The notes under the pieces were generated by a model. That model saw only the letters and a list, made by a program, of their open reading frames with translations. It did no database searches and had not been told where the DNA came from. Below, one piece after another: positions 8,602-17,331 of a DNA stretch of 64,000 nucleotides. Position numbers and translations under genes: made by a program. Numbering within the stretch: position 1 is the first letter of the stretch; each line of letters starts with the position of its first letter. The stretch covers positions 50,738 through 114,737 of the forward strand of contig NZ_CANPVO010000040.1 of NCBI RefSeq assembly GCF_947581785.1, written 5' to 3'. Source of the DNA: Candidatus Palauibacter polyketidifaciens (GTDB lineage Bacteria; Gemmatimonadota; Gemmatimonadetes; Palauibacterales; Palauibacteraceae).

Positions 8602-9830
8602 CACTCGTGCTGACCCGCGCCGGCATGGTCTGCCTGCCACGTTTCCGGTGCGAGGTAGCGCCACTCCCCGTCGCGCAGGGCCGGGTGCAGCATCTTCACG
8701 ATGTCGGCCAGGTGCCAGTCCGGCCGGATGGTCCCCATCTCCCACAGCTCCCACGAATCGGCGGTGGGATGGGGTTTGCCCGGCTCCCAGAACACGCAGC
8801 CCTCCCGGTACGCTTTGAAACGCGCCAGCACGTCCTGATCGTCGAAAACTCCGGACAGCGGGTCGCGGATCATCCAGCAATCGGCGCCCGTTGCATCCCG
8901 CAGGAGCCGTTCCGTCGAGAGGTCTGAAAAGGTGTCGAGCTGGGGATCGTCCTCGGCGCCGAGCACAAGTTCCGCGTTCGCGTCGCGAATGAGGGCCGCG
9001 TCGGCGTTGCGCTGCGTGACGGCCCAGCGATTGCCGGCGCTCCTGTACCAGGCCCAGAGCACCGACCGGCGCGGCTGCGTTCGAGCGAGTGATGTCAGAC
9101 GGTCGATCTCCTCCGAGACCAACTGAACGAACGCATCGGCTTCCGCCTCCTTCCCGGTCAGCAGGCCCATCAAGCGAACCCACTCGACGCGGCCCATGTA
9201 GTGCGGCTCGGCATCGATGAAGGTCGGCACGACCGGAATGCCGAGCGACTCGACGCGTTCCATGTGTTGGGTGTGCGTGAGGTCGGCCATGCGCGCGATC
9301 AGCACGTCGGGCTGGGCCGCCACCAGCGCGTCGAGCGTCGGCGGCATGTGCCAGCCGTAGCCGATCTGCTGGATCTCACCCGCGCGTGCTTTGCGGCGCA
9401 GGTCATCGTGGTAGCTGTTGTGCCCGCCGACGGCGACGATCCGGTCCTCGACCCCGAGTACGCGCAGCATGGCCTCTTGGGGTTGCTCGTTGACGGCGAT
9501 CCGCCGGACGGGCGTTCGGATCAGCGACGCGCCCGTCAGATCCCCCGTCAGGGCGGGCGGCTCCAGGCCCCTCGGGACGAGCACGAGCCGGGCGCGCTGC
9601 GGCGGCCCGCCAGCCGAGCCGCCCCAGGTGACGACGGACGCTTCGATGTCGACGATCCGATAACCGTCCCGTTCGACGACGCTGAAGGTCTCCGCAAACG
9701 GCGTTTCCAGCGGATCTCCGTCGACGGTTCCCGGATCGTAAGACACGCCGGACGCGCACGCGGCGAAGCCGACGGACAGAAGGAGGGCCGTCAGGCGAAA
9801 GGTGGCGGGAATCCTCGGAGGGCCTCGCAT
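8601..9830 (-). CDS. Siderophore/cobalamin-type ABC binding lipoprotein
   Basis: 409 residues from ATG 9830; a GTG at 9860 is an alternative. The N-terminus has Arg residues, a hydrophobic core and GFAACAS, a lipobox with Cys near residue 25. The body matches the helical-backbone binding proteins of FepB/BtuF type: VLGVEDRIVAVGGH, LVAAQPDVLIARMADLTH and VPTFIDAEP. It would bind substrate in the periplasm and deliver it to the FecCD permease, whose gene starts at its stop codon. It is about 80-100 residues longer than usual because of an extra N-terminal strand-rich region (about 30-115). Confidence 0.85.
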   Translation of the reverse strand: MRGPPRIPATFRLTALLLSVGFAACASGVSYDPGTVDGDPLETPFAETFSVVERDGYRIVDIEASVVTWGGSAGGPPQRARLVLVPRGLEPPALTGDLTGASLIRTPVRRIAVNEQPQEAMLRVLGVEDRIVAVGGHNSYHDDLRRKARAGEIQQIGYGWHMPPTLDALVAAQPDVLIARMADLTHTQHMERVESLGIPVVPTFIDAEPHYMGRVEWVRLMGLLTGKEAEADAFVQLVSEEIDRLTSLARTQPRRSVLWAWYRSAGNRWAVTQRNADAALIRDANAELVLGAEDDPQLDTFSDLSTERLLRDATGADCWMIRDPLSGVFDDQDVLARFKAYREGCVFWEPGKPHPTADSWELWEMGTIRPDWHLADIVKMLHPALRDGEWRYLAPETWQADHAGAGQHE

Positions 9831-9908
9831 CGGAGCGAGAACGTCGCGAACCCGGCACACAGCGTCAACATCTTCGGCGGCGGCGACGGCAGGCGCGGCG
9901 GTGGGCCT

Positions 9909-12900
9909 TCAGCGGCGAGCGGCGAGCGCGCCCGTCGCTTCGATCGTGACCTCAAGCGGGGTCGGTGCGTCCAGCGGCGTGACGGTCTCGGAGCCGTCTG
10001 GCCAGCGCACGCGGACGGCGGTCGGTTCCGCCGCGAGTCCCATCACCTGAACCGGATCGTCCTGCGACCAGTAGCCGCCGCCAGCCCGCACCGCTCGTAG
10101 CGGACCGAGCGCTCCACCGGCGTACTCGAGACGAATGGCGGCGCCGATGGCGGCGGGGTTGCCGGGACCGCCGCGCAGCCGCACACGCAGCCCGGGCTTC
10201 GCGCCCGTGTTCCGGTACAGTTTCGTCCCGGCCGCGTTCTGGCTGACGAGCACGTCCACGCGCCCATCCCCGTCGTAGTCGGCGAAGGCCGCCCCGCGCT
10301 GCTCGCCATACACCGCGATGCCCGACCGCTGTCCCGGGACCGGCGTCAGCGCTCCCGTCCCGTCGCCCCGTAGCCACAGGCCGCGGCCCCCGTCGTTCCG
10401 GTCCGCTTCGCCGCGCAGCGCGAACAGGTTCTGGCTCAGGAAGACATCCTCGTGCCCGTCCCCGTCCATGTCGGCCACACCCGCGTGAAAGGCGGGCGCC
10501 AACTGCGATTCGCGCGGCAGGTCGAACGCCTCGAACGACCCCCCCCGGTTGATGAACACGGTGTGCGCCAACGTCGTCGCCTCGACCGTGGGCAGCAGGT
10601 CCGCGGGCTGTTCCAGGATCTCGTTCACGCCCAACTGCCCGTAGTGCTCGAACCCCTGGATGCGGCCGCGCAGGAAGGGGAGGCCGCCGGCCAGCGTGAG
10701 GAGTCCTCGCACCGGCACCATCGCGCGCGTGAACTCGTCGTAGCGCGCCTCGATCACATCCCGGAAACCATCGTTGTCCAGGTCGGCGTGATAGGCGGTG
10801 GCCGGATGCTCGGAACTCGCCGTGAACTGCGAGTTGAGTCCGCGATTGGAGGCGATGACGTCGGGCAGCCCGTCTTCGTTGAGGTCTCCCGTCGTCACCC
10901 CGTTCCACCACCCGGTCCGGGACTCGAGTCCGAAGGCGGCCGTCGCGTCCTCGAATCGTCCATCGCGGTTGACGAGCAGCCGAACCGGTCCCCACTCGAC
11001 GGCGAGCAGGAGGTCCGGGTCGCCATCCGCGTCCAAGTCGCTGAAGACGGCGCCGGACACGAGGCCCAGGCCGGCCAGGACGGCCGCGTTCGACTCGTCG
11101 AGGACGTAGCGGCCGCCCTCGTTGAGGAAGAGGCGAGAGGTCGCCGCCGCCGGATACTGGCCGGGGACCACGCGGCCGCCCGCGAAGAGATCGACGTCGC
11201 CGTCCCCGTCGACGTCGGCCGCCGCGAGCGGGCCGGTGCTCGACTCGGCGGCCGGGAGCGTCTGCGCCTCCCGGAGCACCGAGCCGGAGGCCCGCAGCAG
11301 CGTGGCCGAGGCGGCCGCCCGGTCGGTGCCGTCGTACGTAGCGGTTCCGACGACCACCGTGGCGCCGGCCCGGCCGGGGACGATGACAAGGCCCGTCTGG
11401 TCGCCCGGGGATGGCGCGGGCCCGGCTGCCCCGTCGCCCCGCGCTCCCCGGTCCGGCGAGAACCCGCCCGCGCCGTCGTTGCGGAAGACGGAAAGGCCCG
11501 CGCCACCCCCTCCGCCGACCAGCGCGTCAGAGTCTCCGTCACCGTCGATATCGGTCCACGCCACGCCCGGGCCGCCCTGTCCCAGGCGCCACGTGATGAG
11601 CGGCTGCTGCGCGAAATCGTCGAACGAGTTCTCCCGGTGACGGTGCCCGAGCAGCTCGGACACATCGTCGAACAGGGGCGCCTCCGATTCCGTCGCCCCC
11701 GCCGAACCGGCGCCCGCAGCCGAAGCCGCGCCGCCGGCCGCGGGCTCCCGGATCTCGTAGATGCGGTTCGCGCTGACCCCCTCCACCCGGCTCACCATCC
11801 CGCCCCGCCACACGACCTCGATCGTCATTTCTCCGCCGGCTGCGGCGAAGCTGGCCATCGCCTCCGAACCGGAGAGGTACAGGCCTCCCGCGACGATCTC
11901 CTTCGTCTGCACCGGCAACCCGCTCCCCGACAGACGGATCTGCGCGCCGACGCCGTCGGTGTTGAGCCCCCGGCCGACGAGTCGCACGGCCACCCGCGGC
12001 GCCCGCCCTACGTTCCGGTACACGCCCGCGGGCGCGAGCAGCCGGTTCGTGACGACGTCCAGGTCCCCGTCCCCGTCGAGATCCGCCGTCGCCATCCCGT
12101 GCGTGATGTCCTCGTCCCCTGCGAAACTCCACGCCTCCCCCACCTCCTCGAAGGTCAGGTCTCCGCGATTGCGGAAGGCGACGTTGGAGAGGCGCAGCGG
12201 CGGGAAGCCGAGGATCCGCTGCCGCCAGTCCATCGACCCCACGCGCTGCGCCGCGTCCTTGTCCATCGCGTCGTAGAAGTGGCCGGTCCCCACGAGAAGA
12301 TCCTCGAACCCGTCGAGATCGACATCCATGAACGTGCTCCCCCACGACCAGCCGGACGCGTCCAGTCCCGCGAACTGCGCGGCTTCCGCGAAGGTCCCAT
12401 CCCCCCGGCTCAGGTAGAGCGTGTTGCGCGGCTTCTGCGGCCGGTTCCGGATTCGTCCCGCGAACTGAGGATCGGCGACCCCGCCGACGATCTGCTTCAT
12501 GCGCAGCCGTTGCTCCCGGCTCAGCATCTCCGCCACGAAGAAGTCCGTGAACCCGTCCCGGTCGACGTCCGAAAAATCCACCGCCATGGAGGCGAAGCTC
12601 GTACTCCGCATCGCGAGCGGATCGAGCATCCGGAAACGCCCCGTCCCATCGTTGATCCAGATGTGGTCCGGGCTGTGGAAGTCGTTGCAGACGTAAAGAT
12701 CGGGATCTCCGTCCCCGTCCACGTCCTGGAAACGCGCCGCGAGCCCCCACTCCAGCGGCTCGGCCTGAAGGGGGCGCCCCTCCTCGTCGAGGAACGCGCC
12801 CTCCGTCCACGGGACCGGCGTGAACCGTCCCGTTCCGTCGTTCAGGTAGAGCCGGTCGGGCTCCGCGAGTTCGAGCCGGGGGACCATCCCTTCCCGGACC

Positions 12901-13646
12901 TCGCCGAGCGTGAAGTGTTCCCGCCATTCGGGGAGGATCTCGAACCCCCCTTCCGACTGCCGGTAGATGTTGCTCGGCTGCATGTCTACGGGCGGGAAGA
13001 GGTCCTGCACTGTCGCGACCTTGTTGTTCACCACGTACAGGTCGAGATCCCCATCTCCGTCGATGTCGGCGAGCGTCATCGACATGCTCCCGAGTGTCGA
13101 GGAGAGCCCCGCCGCTTCCGTCCCGTCCGCAAAACGCCCCGTCCCGTCGTTCAGGTAGAGCGCGTTCGGGCCCCCGAGCGCGTGGACGAGCAGGTCGAGG
13201 TCGCCATCGCCGTCCACATCCGCGAACGCCGCCCCCGTCGAAAAGCGGTCCGCCGCCGCGACCCCGGCCTCCTCGGCGATCTCCTCGAAGCGCCAGCCGC
13301 CCAGGTTCCGGTAGAGCCGGTTCGGCCCGTCCATCCCCGCGAAATAGAGATCGACGCGGCCGTCGCCGTCCACGTCCCCCGCCGCGACGCCGGACCCGTT
13401 CAGATAGTGGCTGTTCTCTATGTACTGCGTTTCCGTCACCACGTTCTCGAACGAGATCCCGGTCTCCGAGGGGTCGAGTCGCTCGAACCCCGGCTCGTCC
13501 TCGCCCGACACCCGAAGCTCGGCCCAGCGGTACCCGTCCTCCTCGACCCAGTCCGGCGCGCCCGGTCCGCACCCGACGCAGAGCGCGGCCATCGCCAGCA
13601 GCGTGACGCGGACGAGGGGCCGGGCGTCCTGATGAGTGTGGGGCAT
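9909..13646 (-). CDS. Giant FG-GAP/VCBS repeat lipoprotein with two ASPIC/UnbV domains
   Basis: 1245 residues from ATG 13646 (GAGGCGC upstream). A signal sequence ends in LCVGCGPG, a probable lipobox. The protein then carries two blocks of FG-GAP/VCBS repeats, each marked by DVDGDGDLDLL-like calcium-binding loops, at about 70-530 and 675-1140. Each block is followed by an ASPIC/UnbV domain (about 553-630 and 1150-1238; the second has VRVRWPDGSE). Such beta-propeller proteins are surface or periplasmic ligand-binding scaffolds. The architecture looks like an internal duplication of a more usual single-block protein of about 600 residues. The gene is divergent from the DinB-like gene at 13783. 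Confidence 0.9.
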   Translation of the reverse strand: MPHTHQDARPLVRVTLLAMAALCVGCGPGAPDWVEEDGYRWAELRVSGEDEPGFERLDPSETGISFENVVTETQYIENSHYLNGSGVAAGDVDGDGRVDLYFAGMDGPNRLYRNLGGWRFEEIAEEAGVAAADRFSTGAAFADVDGDGDLDLLVHALGGPNALYLNDGTGRFADGTEAAGLSSTLGSMSMTLADIDGDGDLDLYVVNNKVATVQDLFPPVDMQPSNIYRQSEGGFEILPEWREHFTLGEVREGMVPRLELAEPDRLYLNDGTGRFTPVPWTEGAFLDEEGRPLQAEPLEWGLAARFQDVDGDGDPDLYVCNDFHSPDHIWINDGTGRFRMLDPLAMRSTSFASMAVDFSDVDRDGFTDFFVAEMLSREQRLRMKQIVGGVADPQFAGRIRNRPQKPRNTLYLSRGDGTFAEAAQFAGLDASGWSWGSTFMDVDLDGFEDLLVGTGHFYDAMDKDAAQRVGSMDWRQRILGFPPLRLSNVAFRNRGDLTFEEVGEAWSFAGDEDITHGMATADLDGDGDLDVVTNRLLAPAGVYRNVGRAPRVAVRLVGRGLNTDGVGAQIRLSGSGLPVQTKEIVAGGLYLSGSEAMASFAAAGGEMTIEVVWRGGMVSRVEGVSANRIYEIREPAAGGAASAAGAGSAGATESEAPLFDDVSELLGHRHRENSFDDFAQQPLITWRLGQGGPGVAWTDIDGDGDSDALVGGGGGAGLSVFRNDGAGGFSPDRGARGDGAAGPAPSPGDQTGLVIVPGRAGATVVVGTATYDGTDRAAASATLLRASGSVLREAQTLPAAESSTGPLAAADVDGDGDVDLFAGGRVVPGQYPAAATSRLFLNEGGRYVLDESNAAVLAGLGLVSGAVFSDLDADGDPDLLLAVEWGPVRLLVNRDGRFEDATAAFGLESRTGWWNGVTTGDLNEDGLPDVIASNRGLNSQFTASSEHPATAYHADLDNDGFRDVIEARYDEFTRAMVPVRGLLTLAGGLPFLRGRIQGFEHYGQLGVNEILEQPADLLPTVEATTLAHTVFINRGGSFEAFDLPRESQLAPAFHAGVADMDGDGHEDVFLSQNLFALRGEADRNDGGRGLWLRGDGTGALTPVPGQRSGIAVYGEQRGAAFADYDGDGRVDVLVSQNAAGTKLYRNTGAKPGLRVRLRGGPGNPAAIGAAIRLEYAGGALGPLRAVRAGGGYWSQDDPVQVMGLAAEPTAVRVRWPDGSETVTPLDAPTPLEVTIEATGALAARR

Positions 13647-13782
13647 GCGCCTCGCGGGGGTTCGGGATCGACTCGCTCCGTCGTACACGAGACACAACGA
13701 GCGAGCGCGCTATATCATATCACTCGGCTAGGGCACGGGAATGCAGACCCACGTTCCCCTGCACGGGAGAGGAGGAAGTCAC

Positions 13783-14154
13783 ATGAAGCCGAGATTCATC
13801 GCCGCTCTCGTCATCGTCGGGGTGCTGGCGCCTGCGAGCCTCTTCGCCCAGGATGGCGTCGTTCCCGGCCCCGGCGGGCTTCCCGAAGCATCGCCGGTCC
13901 GCGCAGGGACGGATCCGATCACGATCCGGGACGAGATCCTCGACCACTTCCAGCGCTCGAGCTACAAGATCTTGGAACTCGCGCGCGTGATGCCCGCGGA
14001 GAAGTTCTCGTGGGCGCCGGGGGAAGGCGTGATGCAGGTCGGCGAGGTCTACATGCACATCGCCCGCTACAACTTCATGTACCTCGACCAGAACCTGGGG
14101 ATCGCCGTCTCCTACGCCCGCATGAACGGCATCGTCCCCCCCTGGTCCCGCTGA
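13783..14154 (+). CDS. Exported DinB-like protein, apparently C-terminally short
   Basis: 123 residues from ATG 13783, which follows GGAGGAAGTCAC. A cleavable signal peptide ends near SLFAQ. The mature part has the first half of a DinB fold: ILDHFQRSSYKILELA, then MPAEKFSWAP and GEVYMHIARYNF, where the first metal-binding His of the family lies. The second half with the HxxxH pair that completes the site is absent; the frame stops after VPPWSR. DinB domains are usually 140-170 residues, so this looks truncated, either by mutation or as a genuine short form. The next lipoprotein gene starts 4 bp later. Confidence 0.65.
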   Translation: MKPRFIAALVIVGVLAPASLFAQDGVVPGPGGLPEASPVRAGTDPITIRDEILDHFQRSSYKILELARVMPAEKFSWAPGEGVMQVGEVYMHIARYNFMYLDQNLGIAVSYARMNGIVPPWSR

Positions 14155-14157
14155 CGA

Positions 14158-14631
14158 ATGAGGGCACGCGGCGGCGCGCGGGCCGCCCTCCTGATCGTTC
14201 TCCTGGGGACGCTCGCCGCCTGCCGCTACACGACGGATCCGGCGGAGATGCCCCTCACGGGGGACTGGCTCGGCCGCGTTCTTCGCATCGATGGCGGGCT
14301 GGCCTGGCAGTTCCGGCTGCAGGAAGACGGGATGGGCAACGTCTCCGGCACCGTCAGCCGGACGGATTTCTCCCGGATCCCGGGGCCGAGCGAAACCATA
14401 TCCCCTGGGACCGTGGAGGGTGTCCACGCCTCCTCGGAAGTCAGGCTGATTCTCGACTACGGCTCGTATTCCGAGGCCTATGAAGGGCGCTTCAGAGCCG
14501 ACGACCGCATCGAGGGCTTCCTTGTACGAGGGACGACCGTGCAGTCCATCGCTACGCTGGAACTCAGGCGGATCGCCCGGAGTTCCGACGATCCCGCCGC
14601 CGCCACGATACCCGCCAACGGGGATTCATGA
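14158..14631 (+). CDS. Small lipoprotein of unknown function
   Basis: 157 residues. A basic start (MRARGGAR), a hydrophobic core and LAACRY give a clear lipobox with Cys at about residue 22. The mature part is strand-rich and includes TGDWLGRVLRIDGGLAWQF and GTVSRTDFSRIPGP, resembling small beta-sandwich or lipocalin-like proteins, but I do not recognise a family. The start lies 3 bp after the DinB-like stop, and its own stop overlaps the next start as ATGA, so the three genes are likely translated from one message. Confidence 0.65.
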   Translation: MRARGGARAALLIVLLGTLAACRYTTDPAEMPLTGDWLGRVLRIDGGLAWQFRLQEDGMGNVSGTVSRTDFSRIPGPSETISPGTVEGVHASSEVRLILDYGSYSEAYEGRFRADDRIEGFLVRGTTVQSIATLELRRIARSSDDPAAATIPANGDS

Positions 14632-14981
14632 CCTCACCGGGCCTCGACATCATGGAGTTGATCGCAAGCGCCCCGTGGCGTGAGGCCGTGACGTACCGCG
14701 AGACGTGGCCCCACGAGTACGTCGTGAGCGGGAAGGACGGGCAACAGGAACTCCTCGCCGCCTTCTGCGAACGCATCCGGCGCGGAGAGGGCGTCACCTG
14801 CCGCTTCTTTCGCCAGACGCGCGAGTACCTGTTCCTCGGCGACTACAAGTACTGGACGATGACGGAGTGTCCGGACATGGACGTGGAGGGCGGCGACTAC
14901 GTCCTCAACCGCGCGCTCCTGTACCGGGATCGCCGCGACTTCGAGATCCGCCGCGGCGACACCGGTAAGCGCGACGACTGA
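14628..14981 (+). CDS. Conserved small protein of unknown function
   Basis: 117 residues; the ATG overlaps the stop of the preceding lipoprotein (ATGA). The sequence is rich in aromatic and charged residues: PWREAVTYRETWPHEYVV, FCERIRRGEGVTCRFF and YLFLGDYKYWTMTEC. No signal peptide or membrane segment is present. From memory it matches a widespread bacterial family of about 110 residues that has no assigned function; the strong conservation of the WPHEYV and NRALLYRDRRDFEIR regions suggests a real folded enzyme or binding protein. I cannot name its role. Confidence 0.7.
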   Translation: MTSPGLDIMELIASAPWREAVTYRETWPHEYVVSGKDGQQELLAAFCERIRRGEGVTCRFFRQTREYLFLGDYKYWTMTECPDMDVEGGDYVLNRALLYRDRRDFEIRRGDTGKRDD

Positions 14982-15000
14982 CCCGCGGCTGGCGCCACCA

Positions 15001-16497
15001 ATGCCCCCAACACGGAGTCCGGATCGGCGGCCGCGTCGCGTTCTCGTCACCGGAGCGAGCGGATACGTCGGTGGACGGCTCATCCCGGCCCTCGAGGCGC
15101 GCGGAGAACGGGTCCGCTGTCTCGCTCGTAACCCCCGGTATCTCGCCAACCGGTTCTCGAGCCGGACCGAGGTCCTGGCGGGCGACGTGCTGGATCCAGA
15201 CTCGCTCTCTGAAGCGCTCCTCGGCGTGGACGCCGCCTACTACCTCGTCCATTCGATGGGATCGAAAGCCGACTTCGAGGAACAGGATCGCCTCGGTGCC
15301 GGCAATTTCGCCCGTGCCGCGCGAGTTCGGAGCGTGCGCCGGCTGATCTATCTCGGCGGCCTCATCGGCGACGGCGAGTTATCGCCGCACCTCGCGAGCC
15401 GGCAGGAAGTCGGCCGTATCCTCGCCTCCGAAGGGCCGCCCACGCTGGAGTTCCGCGCCTCGATCATCATCGGATCGGGGTCGCTCTCCTTCGAACTGTT
15501 GCGGAGCCTGGTCAACAAGCTGCCGTGCATGGTGACGCCGCGCTGGGTCCGGACGACGGCCCAGCCCATCGCGATCGACGACGTCATCGCCTACCTGATC
15601 CACGGGCTCGACCTCGACCTGGAGCGCAACGCGGTGTTCGAGATCGGCGGGCCGAGGCGCGTCACTTACGGCGAACTGATGCATGAGTACGCCCGCCAGG
15701 TCGGCGTGCGACGCGCAATGGTCCCCGTCCCCTTCCTCAGTCCGCGACTCTCGAGCCTGTGGCTCGGTCTCGTCACGCCCGTTTATGCGCGCGTCGGCCG
15801 GAAGCTCGTGACCAGCCTGCGGACCGAGACGGTCGTGCGCGATGCCGCGGCCCTTGATCGCTTCCCCGTCCGTCCCCTCGATGTGCGCGATGCGATCGAG
15901 CGGGCGTTGAGCGAGGAAGACGGCGCGATGGCCCGGACCCGGTGGAGCGACGCCGTCTCGTCCAGCGGAGGGCAGCCGCTCTGGGGCGGGAAACGCTTCG
16001 GGTCGCGGATCGTCGACCGCCAGCAGACGGTGGTAAGAGTCGGTGCCGAGCGCGCCTTCGCGCCGATCGAGCGCATCGGCGGCGCGACGGGCTGGTACTA
16101 CGCCAACTGGCTGTGGGTGCTGCGCGGATCCGCAGACCTACTCCTGGGTGGGGTCGGCATGCGGCGCGGGCGCCCGCATCCGACTGAGCTACGCCCCGGC
16201 GACCCGCTCGACTTCTGGCGCGTAGAGGCCATCGAAGCCGGCCGCCTGCTCCGCCTGCGGGCCGAGATGAAAGTCCCGGGCCGTGCTTGGCTGCAGTTCG
16301 AGGTCGAACCTCGGACGGCAGGCAGCCGGATCACTCAGACGGCGGTTTTTGACCCCCTGGGCCTCGGCGGCCTGCTGTACTGGTACCTCCTCTACCCCAT
16401 CCACCGGCTGATCTTCCGCGGAATGCTCCGCGGCATCGCGCGGCGCATCGATTCGGCACCCGCGGGGGCTCCGAGGCCTCGAGTAAAGCGCGAGTAG
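15001..16497 (+). CDS. SDR epimerase-like protein fused to DUF2867
   Basis: 498 residues. The N-terminal half (about 12-300) is an extended NAD(P)-binding SDR with VLVTGASGYVGGRLIPAL (GxxGxxG) and an atypical active-site area (YYLVHSMG, then LIYLGGLIGD). The C-terminal half (about 325-480) matches DUF2867, a START/SRPBCC-like ligand-binding domain with WYYANWLWVLRGSADLLLGG and PGRAWLQFEV. This two-domain arrangement is common in bacteria and probably binds and reduces a hydrophobic substrate. The last helix region (LLYWYLLYPIHRLIF) may associate with membrane. It ends head-on against the VapC gene with no gap. Confidence 0.85.
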   Translation: MPPTRSPDRRPRRVLVTGASGYVGGRLIPALEARGERVRCLARNPRYLANRFSSRTEVLAGDVLDPDSLSEALLGVDAAYYLVHSMGSKADFEEQDRLGAGNFARAARVRSVRRLIYLGGLIGDGELSPHLASRQEVGRILASEGPPTLEFRASIIIGSGSLSFELLRSLVNKLPCMVTPRWVRTTAQPIAIDDVIAYLIHGLDLDLERNAVFEIGGPRRVTYGELMHEYARQVGVRRAMVPVPFLSPRLSSLWLGLVTPVYARVGRKLVTSLRTETVVRDAAALDRFPVRPLDVRDAIERALSEEDGAMARTRWSDAVSSSGGQPLWGGKRFGSRIVDRQQTVVRVGAERAFAPIERIGGATGWYYANWLWVLRGSADLLLGGVGMRRGRPHPTELRPGDPLDFWRVEAIEAGRLLRLRAEMKVPGRAWLQFEVEPRTAGSRITQTAVFDPLGLGGLLYWYLLYPIHRLIFRGMLRGIARRIDSAPAGAPRPRVKRE

Positions 16498-16884
16498 CTA
16501 CCAGAGACGATCCAGACCGTAGCGATCGAATACTCCGTCGATCGAGATGATCGGAAGGCCGCGCGCGAGAGCCTGTGCTACGAGCATTCGGTCGAAAGGA
16601 TCCCGATGGGGGCCTGGCAGGCGTCCGGCGCGCTCCCCGTCGTTGACGCTGATCGGAAGTTCGCTGAACCCCTGGTCGGAGATGCGGCCGGCCACATCCA
16701 GGGCCACTGCCTCGCCACCCGGCAGTCTGCCGATCCGGTGCTTCGTCGCGATTTTCCAGGCGGAAGCCGCGCTGACGGCGATGTTGTTCGTATCATCCGC
16801 AATAAGGCGGCGAGCCTTCCGGGACAGCCGCCCGCTGTCCGCGATCCACCAGAGAAACGCATGCGTGTCCAGCAATAAGCGCAC
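16498..16884 (-). CDS. vapC: VapC-type PIN-domain toxin
   Basis: 128 residues. PIN-domain RNase features are visible: LLLDTHAFLWW holds the first catalytic Asp, VSAASAWKIATKHRIGRL is the typical helix with the conserved Ser/Glu-like position, and DPFDRMLVAQA plus ISIDGVFDRYG supply the remaining acidic residues. It belongs to the PIN subgroup paired with Phd-type antitoxins. The start lies 2 bp after the antitoxin stop, so it is the second gene of a two-gene module. Its activity is expected to be cleavage of tRNA or mRNA when the antitoxin is degraded. Confidence 0.9.
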   Translation of the reverse strand: MRLLLDTHAFLWWIADSGRLSRKARRLIADDTNNIAVSAASAWKIATKHRIGRLPGGEAVALDVAGRISDQGFSELPISVNDGERAGRLPGPHRDPFDRMLVAQALARGLPIISIDGVFDRYGLDRLW

Positions 16885-16886
16885 TG

Positions 16887-17123
16887 CTATCTGCCTTCCC
16901 AGGCGGCCAGTTCCTCCTCCGGCAGCGGGTCGAAGAAGCTGTCGGGGATCACGATCCGGTCCTTCAGGACATCCGGCTGGCGCTTGCCGGCCGGCTTGCA
17001 GGCTACCAGCCGTGCCACCGGCTCGCCGCGGCGGGCGATGACGATATCCTCTCCAGCTTCCACCCCTGCCAGCAGGCGCGAGAGCTGTGTCTTGGCTTCA
17101 TGAACGTTCACGACGTGCGACAT
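16887..17123 (-). CDS. Phd/YefM-family antitoxin
   Basis: 78 residues. The N-terminal DNA-binding part reads VVNVHEAKTQLSRLLAGVEA followed by GEDIVIARRGEPVARLVA, the standard Phd/YefM pattern. The C-terminal tail (FFDPLPEEELAAWEGR) is the acidic toxin-neutralising segment. The gene is first in the pair with the PIN toxin and is preceded by an AT-rich repeated site at 17142-17164, the probable autoregulatory operator. Confidence 0.9.
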   Translation of the reverse strand: MSHVVNVHEAKTQLSRLLAGVEAGEDIVIARRGEPVARLVACKPAGKRQPDVLKDRIVIPDSFFDPLPEEELAAWEGR

Positions 17124-17141
17124 CTTCCCTCCGGAACTCAG

Positions 17142-17164
17142 TATCTAGCTAATAATCTAGCTAA
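17142..17164 (-). promoter_or_regulatory. Probable operator of the Phd/VapC module (two direct repeats)
   Basis: The 10-bp word ATCTAGCTAA occurs twice, at 17143-17152 and 17155-17164, with a period of 12 bp, and each copy contains the palindrome TAGCTA. The site starts 19 bp upstream of the antitoxin ATG, where Phd/YefM proteins autorepress their own promoters. It is strikingly AT-rich against its surroundings, so it may also hold the promoter -10 region. Confidence 0.6.
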
Positions 17165-17331
17165 GTTGTGATGCGGATCAAGACGCCCGGTGTTCCGGAA
17201 GGACCGGGCGAAGCGTCGGCGCCGCGTTGGGCGCATGGTTCCATCGGCCGGGCGGACGTTGCAGGTTACCGCGCCCACTGGACCGCCACCGCACGGAAGG
17301 CGGCGACCGCGAACCCACAACGGAGTCTCCC

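Noticed and set aside
13700..13735. AT-rich word TATATCATATCACT as a regulatory dyad
   Set aside because: It probably belongs to a promoter between divergent genes, but no clear inverted repeat or paired -35 box supports a specific site.
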